DNA of 32,063 nt, taken from Clostridia bacterium (GTDB taxonomy: Bacteria; Bacillota; Clostridia; Oscillospirales; Acutalibacteraceae). The DNA lies in the NCBI GenBank assembly GCA_017517865.1, contig JAFWYB010000062.1, positions 1-32,063 on the forward strand. Direction: 5' to 3'. This document shows positions 1 through 8,184 of this stretch, piece after piece. Positions within the stretch are counted from its first letter, which is position 1; each line of letters starts with the position of its first letter. The notes beneath the pieces were generated by a model. That model did no database searches, had not been told where the DNA came from, and was given only the letters and a program-made list of their open reading frames with translations. A program made the translations under genes and the position numbers.

Positions 1-39
1 AAGCACTTTAAAATGCGAAACAGCTTTGCAAGAAAAGGC

Positions 40-78
40 AAAAATCACCGATAATGCTGACGCATATCGGTGATTTTT
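40..78. terminator. Bidirectional intrinsic terminator
   Basis: A perfect 14-bp stem (40-53 with 65-78) closes an 11-nt loop. The stem starts with five A and ends with five T, so a T-run follows the hairpin on either strand. It lies about 80 bp beyond the stop of the leftward ABC gene at 160 and is the best candidate for ending that operon. It may also end a rightward gene outside the window. Confidence 0.75.
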
Positions 79-127
79 AACGAATTATTGTGAAGTTGTT
101 TCGCTTTTTAAAGAAATACTTCCTTAT

Positions 128-157
128 GGGGTGTCGGCGTTTTACAGCCCCTTTTTT
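128..157 (+). terminator. Possible rightward terminator hairpin
   Basis: Four G at 128-131 pair with four C at 148-151, extended by three more pairs beyond a bulged G, and six T follow at 152-157. The T-run is on the plus strand only, so it would stop transcription entering from left of the window and protect the 3' end of the leftward ABC gene. No plus-strand gene ending here is visible, so the role is inferred. Confidence 0.4.
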
Positions 158-159
158 GA

Positions 160-2904
160 TTATTCGGTTCTGAGTGCCTCAACCGGGTCTTTCTTAGCCG
201 CAATTGACGAAGGTACAAGGCCGGCAATAAAGGTCAGGAACACACTTATACCTACAAGGAATATAGCTGCATTTATAGGCAGAGCCGCCGCCGCAGGTGT
301 TTTCGTCAGTATTCTTAAAAGCACATTTATCGGTATTTCAAGCAGCACGGTAGACACAACGCCCAATATACCTGCCGCAAGGCCGATAGTTATGGTTTCT
401 GCATTGAACACCCTTGAAACGTCTCCCTTTGATGCACCGATTGAACGGAGAATACCGATTTCCTTTGTTCTTTCAAGAACGGAAATGTAGGTGATAATAC
501 CTATCATAACCGATGAAACAATAAGCGAAATTGCAATAAATACAACCAGCACGTAGGTTACAATATCAATTATGCTCAGCACCATTTCAAGAGCACCGCC
601 TACAACATCGGTAGGTGTAATCTGATATTCGGGATGACCGTCCTGTGCAACCTGCTCGTTATAATAATTTATCATTTCCGTCACTTCATCCTTATAGTCG
701 AAGTTTTTAGGATAGAAATATATCGAGGTAGGTCTGTCAACATCTGCGTAGCCGAGATTTTCCATTGTCTGTGCATAAGAGCATTTTGCGTTAAGCGTAT
801 CAACGTAAGCCTGCTTGAGAGCGAGCACCTGAGCATCGTTCAGATACCCCTCAATAAGCTTTTTCTGTAGCTCTGAAAGGTCACCCAAGCCCATCATACT
901 TCCAATATCTGCAATATCAACCGTTGAAAGATCAATATCACCCAGGAGGCTCATAAAGGGTGCAAGGTTAAGATAAGCAAAGTTGATGTCCTTGAAGTCT
1001 ATATCTGCAAGGTCAAAATCATTTACCGTAAGAGTATTGAACTTATTGCCGGTGATGACATCGATTTCCTGATTTGCAAGCTGCTCCTGAACGACCTGAG
1101 AGTTTGCAGTGCTTTCAAGTGCATAGTCAAGAAGCTCGGGAAGATAGCCTATACCATTGGTGCCGAAGGAGAATACGGTATCCTCGGTGGGAAGAATAAC
1201 GCCGACAATGCTTATCTGAAGACCGTTTTTGATAGCATTGTTAAGGAAGGTTTTGTCGCCGCTCATATCCTTCCAGAGACCTGTTTTCTTATCCTTGACC
1301 ATAAGATCCGAATTAAGCACGAGGCTGAACTTGAGGCTGCAGATTTCCTCGTAATTGTAAACCATCTTATCAATAGCCAGAGCATCCTCGGAGCCTGCAA
1401 GACTCGACATGATATCAGCTGAAAAATTAGCCTGATCCTTTATGCCGAGGCCGTAAAGAACGAACTCTGTAATTTCACTGAACTGGTCAAGAATAAGCAC
1501 AACCTCGTTCTTGTTCTGCGGAAGTCTGCCGTAAACGATGTCATATTGCTCTTTGATAAACTCCTCGTCACCGATAAGCTGCTTCCATGAGTCAAGAATT
1601 GTGGTACCCGTAATACCCTCCATCATGCTCATAAGGTCAAGACCCTGAAAATCGTTCAGCATTGTGCAGGGGTTAACGTGAATTATTCCGTTTTCCGTGT
1701 CAGCGCGGTAAATATTAAGCGGTGTCGTATACTTATACTGTATATCGTTACATATTTCGTCGAACTTTTCCTGGTTTTTGTGAATGTACTGCTTGAAGGC
1801 AGCAACATTATTGGCATCGGCCTGAGAAACAAAGGTGGTCAGCATTTCGCCGTACATATCATTGACGTAAACGTGCTCCTTATCGTGGTCCACCTCAGTG
1901 TTTGCCGCTATAAAGCCCGAAAAAATATTCATAATTGTATCGGAATTGACTGCTTCTCTTTCAATTGAGTAGGGATAAGCAAGAAGTGCGTCACTTTGTA
2001 TTTTTTCAACATAGTCGGTAATGCCCTGAGAAAGAGCTATAACAAGAGCAATACCGATAATGCCGATTGAGCCGGCAAAGGCCGTAAGTATTGTTCTTGC
2101 CTTTTTGGTCATAAGGTTACGCAGCGAAAGACCGAAGGCTGTTTTGAAATTCATAGAAGGCTTTCTGCCCTTTTTCTTTTCCTCCTCCGCCTTGACTTTT
2201 TCCATACGAAAATCAGCATCAGAAGGCTCATAGGGGTTACTGTCACCGGTCATTCTGCCATCCTTGAAGCGTATGATTCTGTTTGAATATTCATGAGCAA
2301 GCTCCGGATTATGGGTAACCATAATGATAAGCTTGTCCCTGGAAATCTCCTTAAGAAGTTCCATAATCTGCACGCTTGTTTCACTGTCAAGGGCACCGGT
2401 GGGCTCGTCGGCAAGAAGAATATCCGGGTCGTTGATAAGAGCACGGGCAATAGCAACCCTCTGCACCTGTCCGCCCGACATCTGATTGGGCTTTTTATTG
2501 ATATAATCGCCCAGACCCACCTGCTCAAGAGCCTTTATCGCTCTTTCACGTCTTTCTGCTTTACCGACACCCGAAAGGGTAAGAGCAAGCTCGACATTGG
2601 CAAGCACCGTCTGGTGAGGAATGAGGTTATAGCTTTGGAAAATGAAGCCGATTGAATGGTTTCTGTACGTATCCCAGTCCTCATCCTTGAAGTTTTTGGT
2701 ACTCTTGCCGTTTATAATAAGGTCACCGCTTGTGTAATGGTCAAGACCGCCGATGATGTTGAGCATTGTCGTTTTACCGCAGCCCGAAGGACCGAGAATT
2801 GAAACGAATTCGCTTTCTCTGAAATTTATGCTGATATTGTTCATCGCACGAAGCTTGGTGTCGCCCGTTATATAGTCTTTAACAATATTTTTTAGTATAA
2901 GCAT
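160..2904 (-). CDS. ABC transporter, fused ATPase and FtsX/MacB-type permease
   Basis: 914 residues. Residues 1-240 form an ATPase of the LolD/MacB type: Walker A GPSGCGKT at 38-45, Q-loop Q90, signature SGGQ at 143-146, Walker B ending D166-E167 and H-switch H198. A lysine-rich linker leads to the first membrane helix at about 270-292. A large non-cytoplasmic domain of roughly 470 residues follows, then three helices from about 775 with the FtsX-family motif RTKEIGILRSIGAS; the protein ends KKDPVEALRTE. This is the MacB layout, with four membrane helices per chain, so it should dimerise. Such proteins are mechanotransmitters or exporters rather than conventional importers. It starts 5 nt after the surface-protein gene stops, so the two are almost certainly cotranscribed and probably coupled. 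The substrate is unknown. Family assignment is secure. Confidence 0.9.
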   Translation of the reverse strand: MLILKNIVKDYITGDTKLRAMNNISINFRESEFVSILGPSGCGKTTMLNIIGGLDHYTSGDLIINGKSTKNFKDEDWDTYRNHSIGFIFQSYNLIPHQTVLANVELALTLSGVGKAERRERAIKALEQVGLGDYINKKPNQMSGGQVQRVAIARALINDPDILLADEPTGALDSETSVQIMELLKEISRDKLIIMVTHNPELAHEYSNRIIRFKDGRMTGDSNPYEPSDADFRMEKVKAEEEKKKGRKPSMNFKTAFGLSLRNLMTKKARTILTAFAGSIGIIGIALVIALSQGITDYVEKIQSDALLAYPYSIEREAVNSDTIMNIFSGFIAANTEVDHDKEHVYVNDMYGEMLTTFVSQADANNVAAFKQYIHKNQEKFDEICNDIQYKYTTPLNIYRADTENGIIHVNPCTMLNDFQGLDLMSMMEGITGTTILDSWKQLIGDEEFIKEQYDIVYGRLPQNKNEVVLILDQFSEITEFVLYGLGIKDQANFSADIMSSLAGSEDALAIDKMVYNYEEICSLKFSLVLNSDLMVKDKKTGLWKDMSGDKTFLNNAIKNGLQISIVGVILPTEDTVFSFGTNGIGYLPELLDYALESTANSQVVQEQLANQEIDVITGNKFNTLTVNDFDLADIDFKDINFAYLNLAPFMSLLGDIDLSTVDIADIGSMMGLGDLSELQKKLIEGYLNDAQVLALKQAYVDTLNAKCSYAQTMENLGYADVDRPTSIYFYPKNFDYKDEVTEMINYYNEQVAQDGHPEYQITPTDVVGGALEMVLSIIDIVTYVLVVFIAISLIVSSVMIGIITYISVLERTKEIGILRSIGASKGDVSRVFNAETITIGLAAGILGVVSTVLLEIPINVLLRILTKTPAAAALPINAAIFLVGISVFLTFIAGLVPSSIAAKKDPVEALRTE

Positions 2905-2909
2905 CCTTC

Positions 2910-5534
2910 TTACCTCCCCTTATTTTTTTCTGCCCTTGCGGCAGCCATATCCTGAATGCGGAACTTTATTTTATCTCTGTTTACAAGAACCGCTATTATC
3001 AAAAGCATTACTGCTATAACCAGCACAAGTATAACCGTTTCCGAGGGCATTCTGTTCCCGTCGTCGTAGGTTACCTCGGGAACATAACCGTCATCAATAA
3101 TCTCCTGCGAAATAACTCTCTCCGCAAAGAAGATGTTGAAAACCCACTCGAGAGTTTCGTCAACACTCATTGAGCTTATGTTATCGCTTATACCCTTGGC
3201 AAAGCTTGATACCATACTGTTGCCTCCGAGCTCACTGTCACCGACCAGATTAAGAATTATGCTGTCGTTACCGGGAAGCTTGATTGTTTCAACCGCATAT
3301 CTGAAAAGAGTAACCAGCACATCAGCCTTTGAAGAATTGACTGCATAAATTCTGATAGGCATACCGCCCTGAGTTCTCTTTGAGTCAACGGCAATAAGCT
3401 CTCCCATACCCTCGAACTGAGAAAGGTTTAGCTCAGCAAAATCGAAGTTTATTTCAAAGATTTGCGTAAGCTTTGCTATAAGAGAATTTACGTCAACATC
3501 CGTAAGCACAGAAAAATCTATCAGTCCTTCAAGACCCAGCTTACCCAGAATACTCATAACGGGGAAGATAATATTCTGTGCGCAGATGCTCAGACCGCCG
3601 TTGTTGAGGAAATACATAAGGTTGGGAAGAATTTCCGTAACCGTGTTTATAGGCTTATCCATTATTCTGTCAAGAAGCGAGAAAACCGAATCGAGAACAG
3701 GCCGTATTGCATCGCCGTTTGCAATCTTTTTAAGATACTCAGCATAGCTGAGGATGTCTTCGCCGTAAATACCGAGCGCCTCAAGAAGAGGTATTACAGC
3801 CGTGTTGTAGCCGTCACTGCCGTAAAAATCAACCGAGCCGAGAAGAGAAATCTTTTCGCCTGCAAGAAGCATTCTGAATATTCCGTCTGCCGGTCTTAGC
3901 ATAGCTGTTACAGCATTGATAAAGCCCTCTTTATCTCCGTCCTCGAAGCCCCAGTCAAGAGCATCCTTGTTTGCATACTCCCACGAGCTGAGATTTGCAA
4001 GCTGACCCGCAACAACGCTGAACTGCTCCTCCGTAAGTGTCTCGGCAACAGAACAGGGTGCAAAATCAACACCGAGAAGCTCGACAAACCTATTTACATC
4101 ATCACTCTGGAGAAGCTTGTATACCTCAAGTGCCAGCCCGCTCAGAAATGAGTTCGAATAAATGGCCGGCTCAAGCAATTCTCTCAGTGTCTTGTATTCG
4201 CCCATCTCTGCAACAAACTGATCTACAAGAACATCTGCCTGTTCAATAGCTCTGTCAAAGTCTTCCTTTGTAAGATTCTGAGTATACTTGACCGAATTAT
4301 CTCTGAGCTTTGAGAAGCGCCACTGATAGTTATTTATCTCTCCGCCCTCAGAAGCAAGTATATTTACAAGCATGGAAATAATCTCGTCGGTGGGCTTTGC
4401 AAGAAGATTTGCCGTTACCGAATTGATATCAACCGTACCCATATCTGCAGTGTTTGAAGCGATAAGGCTCATTATTGCGCCCTGATTAAGCTTTGCGGTT
4501 TCAATAATCCACCTAAGAAGCTCAATATAAACATCGCCCTTTCGCGGAGTCACTCTGTTACCCTCAACCGTGCCGCAGGATGCAAAGGTATCAAGATCAA
4601 GAGGTGCTGTTTTGAAATCAGCAAGTGAAATATTACCCAAATCAAGGTTAAGACTCATACCGCCCTCAAGAGAGCCTAAGTCAACAAAGGAATCCACCTT
4701 GAGAAGAGGAATACCCATAACCGATATTCTCATCGGAGCCATAAGCTCTGAAATTGCCGCCTCAAGGCCGCCGTTGTTTATAAAATATGCTATGCTCGGC
4801 AGATTTTCCGTAAGCATTTTTGCCGGTGCATCAAGAATTCTTTCAATATAGCTGAGCAAATCAAGCACAACGTTTCTTATCATAAGGTGTCTGTCTGTAG
4901 CCGCCTGAGCATAAAACTCTTCCGGGCTCATATAGTCGGTACAGCCGAGACTTTTGAATATAGGTATAATTGCCGTTTCATAGCCCCTTGCACCGGTTAT
5001 GCCGACAAGCGTACCGATAATGGGATAAGTACCTCCGCAGACCAGAGCATAAATAAGAGAATTCAGCGGTCCGAAAACAGCACTTAAGGCAACTGCAAAG
5101 CCTCTTTTGCCGGTTACCCCCCACTTTACACCGTCAAGGTTAACCTGACTCCAGGAGCTGTATGACGAAAGCCTTGCACTTACATCGGGGTATACGCTCA
5201 GATATGAAGCAAGGTCGCTTACGCTTATTTTAAGGCCAAGGGAAGAAATGCTTTCTCCGTTTGCCTCAAGAGCCTTGTAAACCTCAAGCATAATAAGTGA
5301 AACTACCTCGTCAGAGCAGAGCTCGGGCATAACTATATCCCTGAGTGATGTATCCGCAAGGTGTGTAAGAAGTCCGTTTATAAGAGTATCTGTGCTGTCT
5401 ATGGCATTCTCGGCCTGAGCAGAAGTTACTCCCTCAGGGTAGGTAGTAGCCGATGCACCAATAGGCATAAGCGAAACACAAAGCAAAGCAACAACTAATA
5501 TACAGCTAAAAGCTTTTTTCATAAATCTGTTCAT
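2910..5534 (-). CDS. Membrane-anchored surface protein with a duplicated ~390-residue unit
   Basis: 874 residues, family not recognised. A signal peptide (basic N-terminus, hydrophobic to about residue 28, A-S-A cleavage region) and one C-terminal helix at about 833-851 followed by a basic tail predict an extracellular body anchored in the membrane with the C-terminus inside. The body is an internal duplication of about 50-400 and 430-800. Matching blocks are LEVYKALE (83) with LEVYKLLQ (469), GYETAIIPIFKSLG (184) with GYNTAVIPLLEALG (575), and LPSIAYFINNGGL (245) with LPNLMYFLNNGGL (636). No catalytic motif is apparent. AAGGAG lies 9 nt before the ATG at 5534. It is first in the operon with the MacB-like ABC gene, so it may be that transporter's extracellular partner, an inference from coupling and topology. 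Confidence 0.8.
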   Translation of the reverse strand: MNRFMKKAFSCILVVALLCVSLMPIGASATTYPEGVTSAQAENAIDSTDTLINGLLTHLADTSLRDIVMPELCSDEVVSLIMLEVYKALEANGESISSLGLKISVSDLASYLSVYPDVSARLSSYSSWSQVNLDGVKWGVTGKRGFAVALSAVFGPLNSLIYALVCGGTYPIIGTLVGITGARGYETAIIPIFKSLGCTDYMSPEEFYAQAATDRHLMIRNVVLDLLSYIERILDAPAKMLTENLPSIAYFINNGGLEAAISELMAPMRISVMGIPLLKVDSFVDLGSLEGGMSLNLDLGNISLADFKTAPLDLDTFASCGTVEGNRVTPRKGDVYIELLRWIIETAKLNQGAIMSLIASNTADMGTVDINSVTANLLAKPTDEIISMLVNILASEGGEINNYQWRFSKLRDNSVKYTQNLTKEDFDRAIEQADVLVDQFVAEMGEYKTLRELLEPAIYSNSFLSGLALEVYKLLQSDDVNRFVELLGVDFAPCSVAETLTEEQFSVVAGQLANLSSWEYANKDALDWGFEDGDKEGFINAVTAMLRPADGIFRMLLAGEKISLLGSVDFYGSDGYNTAVIPLLEALGIYGEDILSYAEYLKKIANGDAIRPVLDSVFSLLDRIMDKPINTVTEILPNLMYFLNNGGLSICAQNIIFPVMSILGKLGLEGLIDFSVLTDVDVNSLIAKLTQIFEINFDFAELNLSQFEGMGELIAVDSKRTQGGMPIRIYAVNSSKADVLVTLFRYAVETIKLPGNDSIILNLVGDSELGGNSMVSSFAKGISDNISSMSVDETLEWVFNIFFAERVISQEIIDDGYVPEVTYDDGNRMPSETVILVLVIAVMLLIIAVLVNRDKIKFRIQDMAAARAEKNKGR

Positions 5535-5766
5535 TCAGACTATCTCCTTAGTAATATTTATATCTAAACAGAGGTCTATTACTCCATATTAAAATAATAC
5601 TTATAGATATTAACACAAAGCCGTAAACATTTCAACGAGAAATTGTAAAATAGAGCGTTCTTTTTTACTATTTTAAAAAAATTTCATACTTAAACCAAAA
5701 TTCTTTCGAATATGCACTGCATCCCGGAATTTATTCTGATCTCGGGGAATATTTCGCTTTGCCGTG
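5535..5766. other. Intergenic DNA upstream of the surface-protein operon
   Basis: AT-rich stretch that must hold the leftward promoter for the gene starting at 5534. Several AT-rich hexamers could serve as -10 elements, but I see no convincing paired -35/-10 set and make no promoter call. There is no credible coding region: frames that remain open here continue into the GC-rich junction element and lack a ribosome binding site. Confidence 0.5.
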
Positions 5767-5795
5767 TTGACAAATATCGGCAACGGGAATATAAT
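5767..5795 (+). promoter_or_regulatory. Consensus sigma-A promoter of the marR-ABC operon
   Basis: TTGACA at 5767-5772, a 17-bp spacer and TATAAT at 5790-5795: both hexamers and the spacing are exact consensus. Transcription should start near 5801-5803. This puts the MarR-like inverted repeat at the start site and the four-way-junction element inside a leader of about 195 nt. A promoter this strong suits an operon held off by its own repressor. Confidence 0.85.
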
Positions 5796-5805
5796 ATAAA
5801 AGTTC

Positions 5806-5815
5806 GTTGGCTAAC
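5806..5815. promoter_or_regulatory. Candidate MarR operator at the start site
   Basis: GTTGGCTAAC is a 10-bp inverted repeat in which all but one symmetric pair match. It resembles the TTAG/CTAA-type sites bound by many MarR repressors and sits directly after the predicted start, where binding would block initiation or clearance. It is assigned to the MarR protein encoded at 5999 by position only. Confidence 0.45.
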
Positions 5816-5835
5816 AATTAAAGCTTGCGGAGATC

Positions 5836-5951
5836 GGCGGCGGCTCCCGTCACAAAGCAACCGCAGGTTGCTTTGTGCTTTACGGGCTGCCTTCGCAGCC
5901 CGTAAAGGCAAGGGGCGCGCGAAAGCGCTCCCCTTGCCGGGAGCCGCCGCT
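5836..5951. repeat. GC-rich four-way-junction element in the marR leader
   Basis: Four stems account for nearly every base. The closing stem pairs 5837-5849 with 5938-5950 (13 bp, perfect) plus a G-T pair at 5836/5951. Inside are three contiguous hairpins: 5851-5862 with 5866-5877 (12 bp), 5878-5890 with 5895-5907 (13 bp, CTTC loop) and 5908-5920 with 5925-5937 (13 positions, one mismatch, GAAA tetraloop). Only base 5850 is unpaired at the junction. It is much richer in GC than its surroundings, has no T-run and encodes nothing convincing. It may be a mobile palindromic repeat or a folded leader RNA; the sequence alone does not decide. Confidence 0.8.
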
Positions 5952-5998
5952 CCTCACCGTTTCATCCGCCCCATCCCTCACGCCGTAAAGGAGGCACT

Positions 5999-6445
5999 AT
6001 GAACAACAGAAAACTCGGCTTTGAAATTCATAAAACCGCCCGTCTTACAAAGCGGTATATGGATTCAGACGCCTCAAAAAGCTATGCCGATAAAATAACC
6101 GGCACCCACGGTTGGGCAATAGGCTATCTTTACCACAACCGTGACAAAGATATTTTTCAGAAGGACTTTGAGCAGGAATTCAACATACGGCGCTCAACAG
6201 CCAGCTCAATTCTCTCACTGATGGAAAAAAACGGACTTATAAAGCGTGAAAGTGTAGATTACGATGCAAGACTCAAAAAAATCACGCTCACGCAAAAGGC
6301 AATAGACATACAGCTCCCCGTTGAAACCGCGTTTGACCGCTTTGAAAATATGCTAAAGCAAAACATAAGTGAAGATGAGCTGAATGTTTTTTTCACCGTG
6401 CTTGATAAAATCAACCGAAATACAGAAAGGAGCGATACTGAATGA
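5999..6445 (+). CDS. MarR-family transcriptional regulator
   Basis: 148 residues, normal for MarR. The winged helix-turn-helix covers about 35-100: the recognition helix is near 64-80 (RRSTASSILSLMEKNGLI) and the wing near 86-98 carries the family-typical D-x-R-x-K-x-I-x-L-T pattern. Flanking helices would form the dimer interface. AAGGAGG lies 4-5 nt before the ATG. The stop overlaps the next gene's start by 4 bp (ATGA), so the regulator is translated with the exporter subunits. The arrangement predicts a ligand-responsive repressor of its own operon, relieved by compounds the exporter removes. The ligand cannot be read from the sequence. Confidence 0.9.
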   Translation: MNNRKLGFEIHKTARLTKRYMDSDASKSYADKITGTHGWAIGYLYHNRDKDIFQKDFEQEFNIRRSTASSILSLMEKNGLIKRESVDYDARLKKITLTQKAIDIQLPVETAFDRFENMLKQNISEDELNVFFTVLDKINRNTERSDTE

Positions 6446-8184
6446 TCAAACGGCTTTCGGCATGCATAAGGGAATATAAGCTTCCCTCTTTACTTTCACC
6501 TGTTTTTGTTTCACTTGAGGTTGTTATGGAGGTGTTCATACCTCTTCTGATGGGCAAACTCATTGATAACGGCATCGAAAAAGGTGACAGCAGCTATGTT
6601 CTTAAGGTAGGCGCACTACTCGTTGTTATTTGTCTTCTCAGCCTTTTCTTCGGTGTTGCGGCAGGTACCTACGCCTCAAAGGCATCGGCGGGCTTTGCAA
6701 AGAATCTGCGCCGCGATATGTTTCACAACATACAGACCTTTTCTTTCGCAAGCATAGACAAATTCTCCTCTTCAGGACTTGTTACAAGACTTACCACTGA
6801 TGTTACAAGCCTGCAGAATGCTTATCAGATGATAATACGTATTGCGGTGCGCTCACCTGCAATGCTTATCTTCTCTCTTTCAATGGCACTGAGCATAAAT
6901 GCAAAGCTTAGCCTTATTTTCGTCTGCATAATTCCCCTTCTCGGTGCCGGACTTGCCTTTATCGTCTCAAAAGCGCACCCGGTTTTCAAGAGAATGTTCA
7001 AGGTTTACGACAAACTCAACACAGTTGTTAACGAAAATCTTCACGGCATAAGGGTTGTAAAGGCCTTCGTAAGAGAAAATGAAGAGGAAAAGAAATTCCG
7101 CGGTGTTTCTCAAACAATTTACAAGCTTTCCAAAAAGGCTGAATTCTATCTTTCCTATAACGCCCCTCTTATGCAGATAAGCTCCTATACCGCTATGCTT
7201 CTTATTGCCTGGGTTGGTGCAAAGCTTATAGTCAGCTCAGGTGAAACCGAGCTGACAACAGGTGAGCTTACCTCTGTCATTTCCTACACGATGCAGATTC
7301 TTTCCACGCTTATGATGCTTTCAATGATTTTCGTTATGCTTACTATGTCACGTGCAGCAGGCGAAAGAATATGTGAGGTCCTTGATGAAAAAAGCGACCT
7401 TATCTCTCCCGAAAGCCCCGTTACACAGGTCAGAGACGGCAGTATCGATTTCGAAAACGTAGGCTTCAGCTATTCGGGAGATAAGGAAAAGCTTTGTCTT
7501 AAAAACGTGAATATCCACATAGAAAGCGGAGAAACCGTAGGAATTATCGGTTCGACCGGCTCTTCAAAAACATCGCTCATTCAGCTCATTTCCCGACTTT
7601 ACGATGTCACTGAGGGTACCCTTAAGGTAGGCGGAGTAAACGTTAAGGAATATGACCTTGATGTTCTCAGAAGAAGTGTTGCAACCGTACTTCAGAAGAA
7701 CGTTCTTTTCTCCGGAACCGTAAAGGAAAATCTCCGTTGGGGCAACGAAAACGCCACCGACGAGGAGCTTACAGAGGCCTGTACTCTCGCTCAGGCAGAC
7801 TCCTTCATAAGAGAGCTTCCCGAGGGCTACGACACCTTTATCGAGCAGGGCGGCACCAACGTTTCCGGCGGACAGAAGCAGAGAATCTGTATTGCACGTT
7901 CACTTCTGCAAAGGCCAAAGATTCTTATTCTCGACGACTCAACGAGTGCTGTTGACACCAAAACCGATGCACTTATAAGAAAAGGCTTTAAAGAATACAT
8001 CCCCGAAACAACAAAAATCATTATCGCTCAGAGAATATCCTCCATTGAGGCTGCCGATAAGATAATCGTTCTTGACGGCGGTGAAGTATCAGGCTTCGGT
8101 ACTCACAGTGAGCTTATAGCCTCAAATGAAATTTATAGGGATGTTTATTATTCACAGCAGAAGGGAGGAAAAGAAAATGAGTGA
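6442..8184 (+). CDS. Heterodimeric ABC exporter, degenerate-site subunit
   Basis: 580 residues: six-helix exporter domain (about 15-310) then an ATPase. The ATP site is degenerate. Walker A is GSTGSSKT (370-377), with serine for the usual last glycine; the catalytic glutamate after Walker B is aspartate (LDDS, D499); the H-switch histidine is glutamine (Q530). Its signature VSGGQ (474-478) is intact and would complete the partner's functional site. This is the pattern of the LmrC/BmrC/TM287-type half of asymmetric multidrug exporters. AGGAG precedes the ATG, which overlaps the marR stop by 4 bp. The partner gene starts within its last codons. Likely substrates are drugs or other amphipathic compounds, by family only. 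Confidence 0.9.
   Translation: MIKRLSACIREYKLPSLLSPVFVSLEVVMEVFIPLLMGKLIDNGIEKGDSSYVLKVGALLVVICLLSLFFGVAAGTYASKASAGFAKNLRRDMFHNIQTFSFASIDKFSSSGLVTRLTTDVTSLQNAYQMIIRIAVRSPAMLIFSLSMALSINAKLSLIFVCIIPLLGAGLAFIVSKAHPVFKRMFKVYDKLNTVVNENLHGIRVVKAFVRENEEEKKFRGVSQTIYKLSKKAEFYLSYNAPLMQISSYTAMLLIAWVGAKLIVSSGETELTTGELTSVISYTMQILSTLMMLSMIFVMLTMSRAAGERICEVLDEKSDLISPESPVTQVRDGSIDFENVGFSYSGDKEKLCLKNVNIHIESGETVGIIGSTGSSKTSLIQLISRLYDVTEGTLKVGGVNVKEYDLDVLRRSVATVLQKNVLFSGTVKENLRWGNENATDEELTEACTLAQADSFIRELPEGYDTFIEQGGTNVSGGQKQRICIARSLLQRPKILILDDSTSAVDTKTDALIRKGFKEYIPETTKIIIAQRISSIEAADKIIVLDGGEVSGFGTHSELIASNEIYRDVYYSQQKGGKENE

Noticed and set aside
5836-5951. Four-way-junction element as a tRNA-like gene or an intrinsic terminator
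   Set aside because: Arm lengths, loops and the lack of an anticodon or T-loop exclude a tRNA, and no T-run follows any stem.
5712-6002. Open frame across the leader and junction element
   Set aside because: It has no ribosome binding site, its composition is dictated by the palindromic stems, and it runs into the marR start.
8126-8176. Upstream start for the second exporter subunit
   Set aside because: It lies inside the first subunit's coding region, and GGGAGG fits the ATG at 8177.
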